From Amycolatopsis methanolica 239 (lineage in GTDB: Bacteria; Actinomycetota; Actinomycetes; Mycobacteriales; Pseudonocardiaceae), in contig NZ_CP009110.1 in assembly GCF_000739085.1 (NCBI RefSeq), forward strand, positions 5,828,001 through 5,892,000: 64,000 bases of DNA. Direction: 5' to 3'. The notes beneath the pieces were generated by a model, which was not told the DNA's origin, searched no databases, and saw only the letters and a list, made by a program, of their open reading frames with translations. The position numbers and the translations under genes were made by a program. Positions within the stretch are counted from its first letter, which is position 1. Every line of letters begins with the position of its first letter. Positions 24,493-32,860 of this stretch are shown here, piece after piece.

Positions 24493-24756
24493 GTGACGAT
24501 GGAGGAGGCACTGGACGCCCGGCTACGCGCACTGGCAACGCGTGTCCGACGACTGCGACGGGACCGGGACCTGAGCCAGGCCGACCTCGCGGACCGGGCC
24601 GGGGTGTCCCGCTCGGTGATCGCCGAACTGGAACGTTCGAGACTCGCGCAAGGCTCCCCACGCCCAACGCGCAACATCACGCTCGACACACTGTTCCGCC
24701 TGGCCGAGGCAATGGGAGTACACCCAGCCGAACTGCTGGACGACCGGGACCGGTGA
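24493..24756 (+). CDS. XRE family HTH transcriptional regulator
   Basis: The roughly 87-residue protein is one Cro/C1-type HTH (LATRVRRLRRDRDLSQADLA, then AGVSRSVIAELERSR) followed by TLDTLFRLAEAMGVHPAELL. It has no sensor domain. The start is uncertain between GTG 24493 and ATG 24499, and no strong ribosome-binding site is present. It is divergent from the small GntR gene across a short AT-richer gap. Its 3' side runs into the inverted 260-bp element at 24781. Confidence 0.8.
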   Translation: MTMEEALDARLRALATRVRRLRRDRDLSQADLADRAGVSRSVIAELERSRLAQGSPRPTRNITLDTLFRLAEAMGVHPAELLDDRDR

Positions 24757-24780
24757 GGACGAACGGACGAACCCAAAAAA

Positions 24781-25049
24781 CCGGCGGCCGGCAACGCAAC
24801 GGAACCGACTACCCCAACCAGACCTCGCCCGCCCCCGATCCACAGCCGATCTTCAGTCGCCGACCAGGCGACTAAAACACGATCAGACATCGGGGGCGGG
24901 GGTGGTCGTAACGTGACCTTTCCAGCGCCGTGAGGCGCTTTCCGCGCGACAGCGCGGGTTTAAAGCTCAAAAGAGTCCTCGCCGGACGGGCAGGCGACGG
25001 GATGACCACCCAGCGACCTTTGGTTCGAAAGCCCCGGCGCTTTCGCGCC
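24781..25049 (-). repeat. Structured inverted element, copy 1 (partner at 59294-59551)
   Basis: This convergent gap holds no gene but matches the reverse complement of 59294-59551 over nearly its whole length, at roughly four of five positions by eye. Shared blocks include CCCGCCCCCGATCCACAGCC, AGCGCCGTGAGGCGCTTTCC, AAAAGAGTCCTCGCCGGACG and GGGATGACCACCCAG. CGCCCCCGAT at the left and ATCGGGGGCG at the right of one block form a long stem. GTCGCC-GACCA-GGCGAC, AGCGCC-GTGA-GGCGCT and GGCGC-TTTC-GCGCC are further hairpins. The element begins at the stop codon of the gene at 25050, read from that gene. Confidence 0.8.
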
Positions 25050-25481
25050 TCAGTATCCGCGTACCGCGTTCACTTGCACGCGCAGTACCTGCGGATACGC
25101 CTTCGAGAACGCCTCCGGGCTGCCGCTGATCGACTCCATCGCCTCCCGGTATTTGGCCATGTACGCGGGGGTCTCGTGGGCCGGGGGTTGCGTGTCGGCC
25201 GGGTGAGCCAGGCCGCGGAACACCACGATGTCCCCGCCCTGCTCGTTGCTGTTGAAGTGGAGCGCCACCTGCGGCCGGTCCTGGATGTGGGACAGCCGTT
25301 TGGCGTGCGCGGCGTTGTAGATCAGGAACCCGCCGTCGTCCCACACGAACCACACCGGGTTCGGCTGCGGGGTGCCGTCGGCGCCGGTTGTCGTGAACCA
25401 GACGACCCGCTCGTGCTCGAGCCGTTCGCGTACCCGCTGCCCGAAGGGTCTGGACGGGTCGGGAAGAACGCCATCTGCCAT
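25050..25481 (-). CDS. PPOX-class (pyridoxamine oxidase-like / F420-type) flavoprotein
   Basis: The 143-residue product has the split-barrel pattern FGQRVRERLEHERVVWFTTT, then GTPQPNPVWFVWDDGGFLIY and RPQVALHFNSNEQGGDIVVF. It belongs to the actinobacterial PPOX group that binds F420, FMN or heme. The TIGR03667-like variant with the motif NPVWFVWD is the nearest match. The substrate is unknown. ATG 25481 gives the expected length. The stop at 25050 is immediately followed by the structured element copy 1, whose terminal hairpin may act as its terminator. Confidence 0.8.
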   Translation of the reverse strand: MADGVLPDPSRPFGQRVRERLEHERVVWFTTTGADGTPQPNPVWFVWDDGGFLIYNAAHAKRLSHIQDRPQVALHFNSNEQGGDIVVFRGLAHPADTQPPAHETPAYMAKYREAMESISGSPEAFSKAYPQVLRVQVNAVRGY

Positions 25482-25575
25482 ACCGCCCAGCGTAGTGGCC
25501 GGGCTCACTTCCGCGGCAACTCCGCGGACCGCCCGTGATAGTCATTCGGGGATCGAGCGCCGGAAAGGATCATCG

Positions 25576-26286
25576 ATGCGTCTGCTGCTGCTGTCCAACT
25601 CGACCGCGCCCGGACGCGGCTATCTCGAGCACGCGACCGACGCGCTGGGCGAAGTGCTCCAGGACGTGCGTCGCCTGGTGTTCGTCCCGTTCGCGCTGGC
25701 CGACCACGACGGTTACACGGCCACGGTCGCCAAGGCGCTCGCCCCGTTCGGCGTCGAGGTCGCCGGCGCCCACCAGGATGATCCGATCAGGTTGCTCAAC
25801 TCCGCGCAGGCCGTGTTCACCGGGGGCGGCAACACGTTCCGGCTCCTGCGCGAGCTCTACCGCCGCGAGCTGCTCGCCCCGATCCGCGACCGCGTGGCGC
25901 ACGGCACCGTCTACATCGGATCGAGCGCGGGCACGAACGTCGCCTGCCCCACCATCCGCACCACCAACGACATGCCGATCGTGCAGCCGCCCGCGTTCGA
26001 CGCGGCCGGGTTCGTGCCGTTCCAGATCAACCCGCACTACCTCGACCCCGACCCGGGCTCCACCCACATGGGCGAGACCCGCGAGGAGCGCATCGAGCAG
26101 TTCCTCGAGGAGAACGACGTTCCCGTGCTGGGGCTGCGCGAGGGCACCTGGTTGCGCCGCGAGGACCGGAGCCTCACCCTGGGTGGCGACGAAAGCGGCG
26201 CCCGCCTGTTCCGCCGCGGTTCCGAGCCGGCCGAGTTGCGGCCGGGCGCGGACCTCGGCGACCTACTGGCGAGCGAAATCGCCTGA
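25576..26286 (+). CDS. pepE: Peptidase E (alpha-aspartyl dipeptidase, family S51)
   Basis: The 236-residue cytosolic enzyme is predicted to cleave dipeptides with an N-terminal aspartate. The serine nucleophile is in IGSSAGTNVA (GxSAGxN). FTGGGNTFRLL near residue 75 and NPHYLDPDPGSTHMGETREERI with the catalytic histidine are the other S51 blocks. AAAGGA lies eight bases before ATG 25576. The gene stands alone, and the length is typical for PepE. Confidence 0.88.
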   Translation: MRLLLLSNSTAPGRGYLEHATDALGEVLQDVRRLVFVPFALADHDGYTATVAKALAPFGVEVAGAHQDDPIRLLNSAQAVFTGGGNTFRLLRELYRRELLAPIRDRVAHGTVYIGSSAGTNVACPTIRTTNDMPIVQPPAFDAAGFVPFQINPHYLDPDPGSTHMGETREERIEQFLEENDVPVLGLREGTWLRREDRSLTLGGDESGARLFRRGSEPAELRPGADLGDLLASEIA

Positions 26287-26519
26287 ACCCGCGAAAAATT
26301 GATCAAGCATTTTCCGGCACGCGCGGCGGGACGCCTCGAATCAAGGCCGGTCCACGTCATTTCCACACGTTTCCGACAGCGGTGAACCACGCCCGTCAAT
26401 AAAGGTTCAACGGAGTTTCAGCAGCCGAGACAACCGTTTGCTACATTCGGATGATGATGCTTCGTGGCCGCTCCGACCCGGGCCTACCATGGTGCGACTG
26501 CGAGCGACGGGATGCGATC
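26287..26519. other. AT-richer intergenic region, no gene
   Basis: This 233-bp gap is visibly less GC-rich than its surroundings (AAAAATTGATCAAGCATTTT at the left edge). It holds no credible open frame. TACATT at 26441-26446 may be a -10 box for the small gene at 26520. Confidence 0.4.
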
Positions 26520-26747
26520 ATGACCACGCACATCGATTTTCGCCCCGCCGACAGCCGCTTCGGCTGCCTCGTTCCCCACGAGCAGACCCCCGTCGACGAG
26601 GAATGGTGTTTCGACGCGCAGGGCCATCCGCTTTGCGGGCAATGCGCCCGCGACGAGCAGATCATTCACGAACCGTGGACGGGCCCACCGGAGGCGCACC
26701 GCGCCGAATGGGATTTGGTGCACGACCTGTCGTATTTCCTCCTTTGA
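26520..26747 (+). CDS. Small cysteine-containing hypothetical protein
   Basis: The 75-residue product has EEWCFDAQGHPLCGQCARDE, three cysteines in a C-x8-C-x2-C spacing with a nearby histidine, which could coordinate zinc. The remainder is acidic and has no membrane segment. ATG 26520 follows GACGGGATGCG, a weak ribosome-binding site. I do not recognise the family. It precedes the PaaX-type gene by 69 bp on the same strand but is probably separate. Confidence 0.55.
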   Translation: MTTHIDFRPADSRFGCLVPHEQTPVDEEWCFDAQGHPLCGQCARDEQIIHEPWTGPPEAHRAEWDLVHDLSYFLL

Positions 26748-26816
26748 CCTACCGCGCTCCGCGAACTGCGCCAGGTGGGCTAACCTGAGCAACGCCAATG
26801 GCGTCGAGGTCAGCTT

Positions 26817-27692
26817 GTGCGGGAGGTGAGCGCGATCGCGGACACCACGGCCCACCCCACCGTGAGCAGGCGGCGCGAGGTCAGCCACACGAGCGCGCGG
26901 TCGGTCCTGATGACCGTGCTCGGCGAGTTCGTGCTGCCCCGCGACCGCCCGGTGTGGACCTCCACCCTCGTCGACGTCCTCGGCATGTTCGGCGTCGAGG
27001 AGAAATCGGCCCGCCAGGCCCTGGCCCGCACCGCGGCCGAGGGCTGGCTGGTGTCGCAGCGGCAGGGCCGGCGCGTGCGCTGGTCGCTGACCGCGCCGGG
27101 ACGGCGGCTGCTGACCGAGGGCGCCGAGCGCATCTACGGCTTCGGCCGCGCGGACACGCCGTGGGACGGCACGTGGCTGATGCTGCTGGTGTCGGTGCCC
27201 GAGACGAAGCGGGACCTGCGGCATAGCCTCCGCACGCGGCTGACCTGGGCCGGGTTCGGGTCGCCGACGCCCGGCGTGTGGATCTGCCCCGACCCGAGCC
27301 GCCAGGACGAGGCGAACTCCATCGTGCGTGAGCTGGGCCTGGACGCGGAGGCGATGTCGTTCGTCGCGTCGTACGGCCGGATCGGCGACGAGGACGCGAT
27401 GGTCGCGCGGGCCTGGGACCTGACGGCGCTGGAAGAGCGCTACGAGGACTTCGTCGACGAGTTCGCCGCGCTGGCGCCCGAGTCGGGCGAGGAAGTGCTG
27501 TACGCGCAGACCCGCCTGGTGCACGAGTGGCGCCGCTTCCCGTTCCTCGACCCGCGCCTGCCGGGCCGCCTGCTGCCCGACGGCTGGAGCGGCGCCAAGG
27601 CCGCGGAGCTGTTCCACCGCAGGCACGTGGAATGGCGGCCGGTCGCGCAGCGCCACTGGGACACGCTGGTGAGCGAGGAGGAAGCGGCCTAG
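26817..27692 (+). CDS. PaaX family transcriptional regulator
   Basis: The 291-residue protein matches PaaX-like repressors: N-terminal winged helix SARSVLMTVLGEFVLPRDRPVW, then EEKSARQALARTAAEGWLVS and the wing RRVRWSLTAPGRRLL, followed by a central domain DGTWLMLLVSVPE and the C-terminal PaaX_C block with FLDPRLPGRLLPDGW. PaaX represses phenylacetate catabolism and binds phenylacetyl-CoA. No paa genes are in the window, although the styrene-type genes 1.3 kb away could feed phenylacetate. GTG 26817 or 26826 is the start. The end overlaps the MarR-like gene by four bases. Confidence 0.85.
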   Translation: MREVSAIADTTAHPTVSRRREVSHTSARSVLMTVLGEFVLPRDRPVWTSTLVDVLGMFGVEEKSARQALARTAAEGWLVSQRQGRRVRWSLTAPGRRLLTEGAERIYGFGRADTPWDGTWLMLLVSVPETKRDLRHSLRTRLTWAGFGSPTPGVWICPDPSRQDEANSIVRELGLDAEAMSFVASYGRIGDEDAMVARAWDLTALEERYEDFVDEFAALAPESGEEVLYAQTRLVHEWRRFPFLDPRLPGRLLPDGWSGAKAAELFHRRHVEWRPVAQRHWDTLVSEEEAA

Positions 27693-28141
27693 TCCGGCAG
27701 GTTCCCGTCCCCGCCGAGGTTCGCGACCATCCGCCGCAGGATGTTGATCGTGGTCACGAAGTCGCCACGGTCCACCCCCTCGTGCGTCCGCGCGTGGACG
27801 CGCGCGTTGCGGTCGCGGGCCCGCAGGCGGCCGGCCTCGCCCGCTTCGGTGAGTGTCAGGCCGTCCCGCTCGAGCATCCAGCCCCGCGCGACGAGGTCGT
27901 CGAAGACCGCGTCGAAGTCGATGCCCAGGTCGTCGTAGCGGGCGAGGCGCCGGACGAGCGCCTCGCGGGTCCACTCCCCCGGCTTGCCCGCGACGTGGTT
28001 CAGCGTCCACCAGTGCGGCTGGGTGAGGCTTTCGACTGCGAGCGCCTCGCGCAGCGCACCGACGACCAACCGGTACGCCTCGCCGCTCCACGCCCCGATG
28101 GGCTGGGCGGCCACTTCTTCGTCGCTGTACTCCTTGATCAC
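27689..28141 (-). CDS. MarR-like winged-helix regulator
   Basis: The 150-residue product has a helix-rich N-terminus (WSGEAYRLVVGALREALAVE), a winged-helix region (WTLNHVAGKPGEWTREALVR, then DDLVARGWMLERDGLTLTEA) and a C-terminal helix (YDDLGIDFDA precedes it). This fits MarR-family proteins or the related actinobacterial MarR-like group. The ligand is unknown. It converges on the PaaX gene with a 4-bp overlap and is followed upstream by the co-directional IclR gene. Confidence 0.7.
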   Translation of the reverse strand: MIKEYSDEEVAAQPIGAWSGEAYRLVVGALREALAVESLTQPHWWTLNHVAGKPGEWTREALVRRLARYDDLGIDFDAVFDDLVARGWMLERDGLTLTEAGEAGRLRARDRNARVHARTHEGVDRGDFVTTINILRRMVANLGGDGNLPD

Positions 28142-28178
28142 GAGCCGACGGTAGAACCTCCAGCAGACTGGAGGTCAA

Positions 28179-28898
28179 CTACAGCTCCCAGACCCCGGAC
28201 TCCGGCTGCGTGAGCCGGATCGCCGTGCGCCGCACCGCTTCGGCGGCCCGGTCCTCGTCCACGTCGCCCGGCACGAACACCAAGGCGACGCTGCCCGCGG
28301 CGCCGTGCGCGAGCCGGACGGGCGCGGCCATCTCGGTGAGCCCGGCGTGGATCTCGCCGACCGTGCGGACGTACCCGGTCTGCCGCGCCCAGCTGACCTC
28401 AGGACGCTCGTCCGGATGTGCGGGACCCGTGGACTGAATCGCCAGGCCGCACGCCCCGCGATCCAGCGGCGCCCGCGTCCACGGCTGGTAGGCGACGGCG
28501 GCGCGACGGCGATCCGGTTCGACGGTCACCACGGAGACGACCTGACCACCTCGTGACACCGCGAAGAACGCCGTCGCGCCCACCGTGTCGGCCAGCTCGC
28601 CGAGCACCTCACGCAGGCGGGCCTGGGCATCGCCGGGGACGGTCGGCGACAGCACGCGCAGCCCGAGCCCCAGCGTGTAGCGGCCTTCCGCGGTGCGCCG
28701 CGCCAGCTGGCTCTCCTCCAGCGTGCGCTGGATCCGGTAGACGATCGAGCGGTGCAACCCGGCGGCGTCGGCGATCTGGTGGCTCGTGCGCGGCTGGCCA
28801 TCGGCGAGGACATCCAGCACGTCGAGCGCCCGATCCAGCGTCTGCGCGCGAACGCCCGGCTTGGTCTCCACCGCGCTCCCCTTCGTTGCCCGCGTCAC
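28179..28898 (-). CDS. IclR family transcriptional regulator
   Basis: The 239-residue product has the IclR winged helix (QTLDRALDVLDVLADGQPRT, then IADAAGLHRSIVYRIQRTLE) and the GAF-like effector domain (VGATAFFAVSRGGQVVSVVT, then YQPWTRAPLDRGACGLAI). It is divergent from the flavin reductase and monooxygenase genes, and the 9-bp inverted repeat ATATCGAGC...GCTCGATAT at 28920-28954 lies between. It therefore very likely controls the styrene-monooxygenase-like operon, as activator or repressor. Confidence 0.88.
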   Translation of the reverse strand: MTRATKGSAVETKPGVRAQTLDRALDVLDVLADGQPRTSHQIADAAGLHRSIVYRIQRTLEESQLARRTAEGRYTLGLGLRVLSPTVPGDAQARLREVLGELADTVGATAFFAVSRGGQVVSVVTVEPDRRRAAVAYQPWTRAPLDRGACGLAIQSTGPAHPDERPEVSWARQTGYVRTVGEIHAGLTEMAAPVRLAHGAAGSVALVFVPGDVDEDRAAEAVRRTAIRLTQPESGVWEL

Positions 28899-28919
28899 TC
28901 TACACGCGAGGCTGCTCGC

Positions 28920-28954
28920 ATATCGAGCTCAGAACACCGATCAACGCTCGATAT
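28920..28954. promoter_or_regulatory. IclR-type operator in the divergent gap
   Basis: ATATCGAGC (28920-28928) and GCTCGATAT (28946-28954) are perfect 9-bp inverted arms separated by 17 bp. They lie between the IclR gene and the flavin reductase start at 28980. Confidence 0.65.
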
Positions 28955-28979
28955 CAGAGCTGCCTGGGGAGGCTTCGTC

Positions 28980-29470
28980 GTGCCCGAGACGTCGCTCGAT
29001 GAGCACCCGGCCGTCGACCCGGCGCACTTCCGCCGCACCATGGGGGGTTCACCAGCGGCGTCACGGTGGTCACCACGGTCGACGGCGAGCACGTGCACGG
29101 CATGACCGCCAACGGCTTCCTGTCGGTCTCGTTGGAGCCGCCGCTGGTCCTGGTGTCGCTCGGGCGCCGGTCGCGCATGGCCGGCCTGCTGCGCCGCACC
29201 GGGCGGTACGCGGTCAGCGTGCTCGCCGGCGACCAGCAGGACCATTCGCGGCACTTCGCCGGGCAGCCGGTGCCCGGGCTGCGCCCGGAGTTCCACCACC
29301 ACGACGGGTTCGCCTTCCTGGACGGCCCGCTCAGCCACATCGGCTGCGACGTCGCCGAGGTGCACCCGGCCGGGGACCACCTGCTGTTCCCCGGCCGCGT
29401 GACCCGTCTGTCCTATTCGGACGCCGAGCCGCTGCTCTTCTTCACCGGTTCCTATCGCGCACTGCACTGA
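28980..29470 (+). pseudogene. Flavin reductase (StyB-like), frameshifted at a G6 run
   Basis: GTG 28980, preceded by GGGGAGG, starts VPETSLDEHPAVDPAHFRRT. After six G residues at 29042-29047 the frame must shift by -1 to give FTSGVTVVTTVDGEHVHGMT, then SLEPPLVLVSLGRRSRM and the C-terminal PGDHL block to the stop at 29470. Joined, it is a normal flavin reductase of about 163 residues that supplies FADH2 to the adjacent monooxygenase. Seven G would restore the frame, so a homopolymer miscall is the simplest explanation, although slippage in the cell is possible. Confidence 0.75.
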
Positions 29471-29486
29471 ACGAGGCTAGTTCTCA

Positions 29487-30637
29487 ATGGCGGGAATCGG
29501 CATCGTCGGCGCCGGGATCGCCGGCCTGCACCTGGGCCTGCAACTACGGCAGCACGACGTCCCAGTCACCATCTACAGCGGCCGGACCGCGGAGCAACTG
29601 GCGGGCGGCCGCCTGCCGAACAGCGTCGCGCACCACCACACGACGGTCGCGCACGAGCGGTTGCTCGGCATCGACCACTGGGATGCCGAGGAGTACTTCT
29701 ACTTCGGCCACCACCACTACATCGGGCTGCCGGACCCGTTGTCGTTCCCCGGTTCCTTCACCGCGCCGTCGCGGGCGCTGGACTACCGCATCTACCTGCC
29801 ACGGATCCTGGCGGACTTCACCGTCCGCGGCGGCGACTTCCAGGTGCGGCCAGTTGATCCCGCGGATGTGGCGGAGCTGTCCGACCGCCACGACCTCGTC
29901 ATCGTGGCCTTCGGACGCGGCAGCCTGAGCGCGATGTTCCCGCGCCGGGCGGACAAGTCGACCTTCGACAGCCCGCTGCGCAAGCTGTGCGTGGGGCTCT
30001 ACGAGGGCATCGCGCACTCCGAGCCGCGCGGCGTCACGATGAGCATTTCGCCGGGCAGCGGCGAGCTGCTGGAGATCCCGATCTTCTCCTTCGCCGGTCA
30101 CGTCACCGCGCCGCTGTTCGAGAACATCCCCGGCGGCGACACCGAGGTGCTGGCCGAGACGCGCTACGACGACGGCCCGTCCGCGTTCGAGAAGCTGGTG
30201 CTGGAGAAGACGCGGCGGCACCACCCGCGCACGTTCGAGCGGATCGCCCCGGCGAAGTTCCGGCTCACCGGGCCGCAGGACCTGCTGCAGGGTGGGGTAC
30301 TGCCGTCGGTGCGGGAGGACTACACACGGCTGCCCAACGGCAAGTACGTCGTCGCGCTCGGCGACGCGCACACACTGGTCGACCCGGTGGTCGGCCAGGG
30401 CGCGAACGGCGCGTCGTACTCGGCGTGGGAGCTGGGCCGGACCATCCTGGAGGACCAGACCTTCGACGAGCGGTTCGCGCCCCGCACCTGCTGCAGCTGC
30501 TCGGCGCGATGTCGGCGAGCCAGGCGGAGGCGGACACCTTCACCGACAACTTCAGCCACCCGGACCGCCAGTGGGACATCCTCGCGTCGCCCGAACGGGT
30601 GCGGAAGTTCCTGGCTGGGCACGGGATGGCGGAGTGA
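29487..30637 (+). pseudogene. Styrene monooxygenase-like FAD epoxidase (StyA-like), frameshifted near its end
   Basis: From ATG 29487 a 335-residue frame covers most of the enzyme: GIGIVGAGIAGLHLG for FAD, LPNSVAHHHTTV, HHYIGLPDP and VVALGDAHTLVDPVVGQGAN. At the C4 run 30480-30483 a -1 shift is needed to continue PHLLQLLGAMSASQAEADTF and SHPDRQWDILA to the stop at 30637. Joined, the protein has the usual length of about 383 residues. StyA epoxidises styrene or indole with reduced FAD from StyB. The reductase precedes it and the epoxide-hydrolase-like gene follows, under the divergent IclR. Confidence 0.78.
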
Positions 30638-30671
30638 ACTGTCGGTGGCAGGCCGTAAGGTTCCCGGCGTG

Positions 30672-31499
30672 ATGGATTACCTGAGCATCCCGACCGCGGC
30701 CGGCACGTTCGACGCGATCGCGGCCGGGCCCGCCGACGGCAGGCCGGTGCTGCTGCTGCACGGCTTCCCGGAGGCGGCGATCTCCTGGGAGTACCAGGTC
30801 GCGGTGCTGGGCGACCGTGGGTTCCGCGCGGTGGCGCCGGACCAGCGCGGCTACTCGCCGGGGGTGCGCCCGGAGCAGGCGGCCGAGTACGGCATGGACG
30901 AGCTGGTCGGGGACGTGCTGGCGATCGCCGACGCCCTGGAGTGGTCGCGGTTCGACCTGGTGGGGCACGACTGGGGCGGCGCCGTCGCGTGGTGGACGGC
31001 GTCGGAGCACCCGGAGCGGCTGCGGACCCTGACGGCGGTGTCGACGCCGCACCCCGGGGCGCTGGGCCAGGCCCTGCGCACGGACGAGGACCAGCAGATG
31101 CGGTCGCAGTACATGCGCGACTGGCGGTCCGGTTCCACCGAACGGCAGATGCTCGCGAACAACGCCGAGGCCCTGCGGCGCATGTTCGAGTGGAAGGTGC
31201 CCCAGAGCCGGGTCGACGAGTACATCCGGCGGCTGTCCGAGCCGGGCGCGCTGACCGCGGCGCTCAACTGGTACCGCGCGAACCGCCCGCGGGCCGCCAT
31301 CGACAAGGTTTCCGTGCCGACGCTCTACGTGTGGAGCACGGAGGACGTCGCCCTCGGCTCGACGGCGGCACTGGACACCGAGAACTGGGTGACCGGGCCG
31401 TACACGTTCCAGATGCTGGAGGACGTCACCCACTGGATCCCGGAGGAGGTTCCGGAGGTGCTGACAGCGATGATGCTGGAGCACCTGAACGCCTTCTGA
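30672..31499 (+). CDS. Alpha/beta hydrolase, epoxide-hydrolase type
   Basis: The 275-residue protein has an HGFPE oxyanion motif at residues 30-34 and the nucleophile D100 in GHDWGG. DQRGYSPG lies near 58. The acid is in STEDVAL, and the histidine is in DVTHWIPEE near 256. An Asp nucleophile with HGFPE is typical of epoxide hydrolases and haloalkane dehalogenases, and the position directly behind a styrene-monooxygenase-like gene favours an epoxide hydrolase converting the epoxide to a diol. ATG 30672 is used; GTG 30669 is equally close to a weak AAGG. Confidence 0.85.
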   Translation: MDYLSIPTAAGTFDAIAAGPADGRPVLLLHGFPEAAISWEYQVAVLGDRGFRAVAPDQRGYSPGVRPEQAAEYGMDELVGDVLAIADALEWSRFDLVGHDWGGAVAWWTASEHPERLRTLTAVSTPHPGALGQALRTDEDQQMRSQYMRDWRSGSTERQMLANNAEALRRMFEWKVPQSRVDEYIRRLSEPGALTAALNWYRANRPRAAIDKVSVPTLYVWSTEDVALGSTAALDTENWVTGPYTFQMLEDVTHWIPEEVPEVLTAMMLEHLNAF

Positions 31500-31548
31500 C
31501 GCCATCGCGGCGCCGTGCCTGTTCACGGCGCCGCGCGTCGGTCTCCGG

Positions 31549-31740
31549 TCAGGAGCGCGAGAACTCGGCGCTCACCGCGTTCGGGCCGTCGTACTCGCGG
31601 TCCGGCAGCTGGCGCAGGTGGTCCAGCACGCCCTCCGGCGCGCCCTGGCTCTGCGCGTGGTCGACCAACTTGTCCCGCGTGCACGGGTAGTCGACGCCGG
31701 ACAGGAACTTCTGCATCTGGATCGGGTCCGGGGCAGCCAT
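31549..31740 (-). CDS. DUF2795 domain protein
   Basis: The 63-residue product has the DUF2795 pattern: MQKFLSGVDYPCTRDKLVDHA, then EGVLDHLRQLPDREYDGPNA. The family consists of short helical actinobacterial proteins, sometimes tandemly repeated, of unknown role. AAGGAGCAGGAC precedes ATG 31740. It is convergent with the epoxide-hydrolase gene and divergent from the flavodoxin-like gene. Confidence 0.8.
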   Translation of the reverse strand: MAAPDPIQMQKFLSGVDYPCTRDKLVDHAQSQGAPEGVLDHLRQLPDREYDGPNAVSAEFSRS

Positions 31741-31843
31741 GTCCTGCTCCTTCCTGTTGTCTCTCGTTCACCCGGGGGCTATCCACCAATCGGGCCGCCA
31801 CTCGTCCCGTTTCGCGGATCGACCGGACGGGAAGCCCGTCACC

Positions 31844-32461
31844 ATGCGCGCGACCATCCTGAACTGCACGGTGAAGCCCTCGCCGGAACCGTCGAACACC
31901 GACGCGCTGGCCGAGCTGGTGGCTGCAGGCCTGCGCGAACTCGGCGCCGACGTGCGGACCATCCGGCTGGTCGACCACGACATCAAGTCGGGTGTCAGCA
32001 GCGACATGGGCGACGGCGACGAGTGGCCCGGCATCCGCGAGGAGATCGTGAACTCCGAGATCCTCATCATGGCGTCACCCACGTGGGTCGGGCACCCCTC
32101 GTCGGTCGCGCAGCGGGCGATCGAACGCATGGACGCGATGCTGTCCGAGACGGGCGACGACGGTACACCGGTTGCATACAACCGCGTGGCGGGCGTGGTC
32201 GTGACCGGCAACGAGGACGGCGCGCACCACGTGATCAGCGAAAACAACGGCGCGCTCGGCGACATCGGCTTCAGGATTCCCGGGCAGGCCTGGGTCAACT
32301 GGAACATGGGCCCAGGGCCGGGCCCGAGCTACAGCGACACCGACCACGGGCACCAGTACGTCCACCAAGTGGCGGGCCTGATGGCGAAGAACCTCTACGC
32401 GCTGGCCGCCGCACTGCGCGACCGCCCGATCCCAGCAGAAATCTCCCGCGGCGAAGACTGA
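31844..32461 (+). CDS. Flavodoxin-like NAD(P)H-dependent FMN reductase
   Basis: The 205-residue protein has the flavodoxin-like fold of NADPH-dependent FMN reductases: MRATILNCTVKPSPEPSNTD forms the FMN phosphate loop, and ILIMASPTWVGHPSSVAQRA is the second FMN contact. VAGVVVTGNEDGAHHVI gives the third strand. Such proteins reduce FMN, quinones or azo compounds. The last 18 codons (ALRDRPIPAEISRGED and stop) recur as decayed copies downstream. The ribosome-binding site is weak. Confidence 0.82.
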   Translation: MRATILNCTVKPSPEPSNTDALAELVAAGLRELGADVRTIRLVDHDIKSGVSSDMGDGDEWPGIREEIVNSEILIMASPTWVGHPSSVAQRAIERMDAMLSETGDDGTPVAYNRVAGVVVTGNEDGAHHVISENNGALGDIGFRIPGQAWVNWNMGPGPGPSYSDTDHGHQYVHQVAGLMAKNLYALAAALRDRPIPAEISRGED

Positions 32462-32860
32462 CGCCGCCGCCCTTGCGCAACCGCCCAATCTCAGCAAAGT
32501 CTCGCGCGGCGAAAACCGGCACCGTCGACCAGCCGGGCGAGCACGGCCCGGCCCCGCTGCCCGGTCGCGCCGCCACGTCACACCACGAGCACCGCGCCCC
32601 CACGCTCACACGATCGCCAACCCCAGCAGCAATCTCCGCAGCGAAAACTGACGCCGCCGACCGGCTGCGCCCAGCCCCCTGGCCCGGTCGCCTCGACCTG
32701 CACCTGCTGCGCGGCTGCTCGACCCCTCACCCCCATGCTCATCCCGTTCCACACGGCGAACCCGCCCGGCCAAACCCACCCGGGTGGCAATCCGTCGCTG
32801 ACGCCCCCGGAATTGTCGTACCCCCTCGCTAGTGTTCGCGGTGTCCGGAAGGGGGCGGAG
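32462..32860. repeat. Decayed tandem copies of the upstream gene's 3' end, then promoter region
   Basis: This 399-bp gap has no gene. Bases 32463-32519 resemble the last 57 bases of the flavodoxin-like gene (32405-32461), sharing GCGCAACCGCCCAATCTCAG-type and GCGCGGCGAAAAC blocks. Bases 32608-32650 are a second copy ending in the same CGAAAACTGACGCCGCCGAC. The stretches following each copy also match (CCGGGCGAG...GCCCGGTCGC), giving a unit of about 130 bp. From 32700 on, the sequence is unique and leads to the ribosome-binding site AAGGGGGCGGAG of the next gene. Confidence 0.7.

Noticed and set aside
24781..25049. 6C RNA or another known actinobacterial RNA motif
   Set aside because: C-rich runs are present, but the paired C6 hairpin loops of 6C RNA are not seen, and the overall layout does not match a motif I know.
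29042..29047. Phase-variable G tract in the flavin reductase gene
   Set aside because: Six G residues are short for phase variation, and similar one-base losses occur in unrelated genes nearby, so sequence error is more likely.
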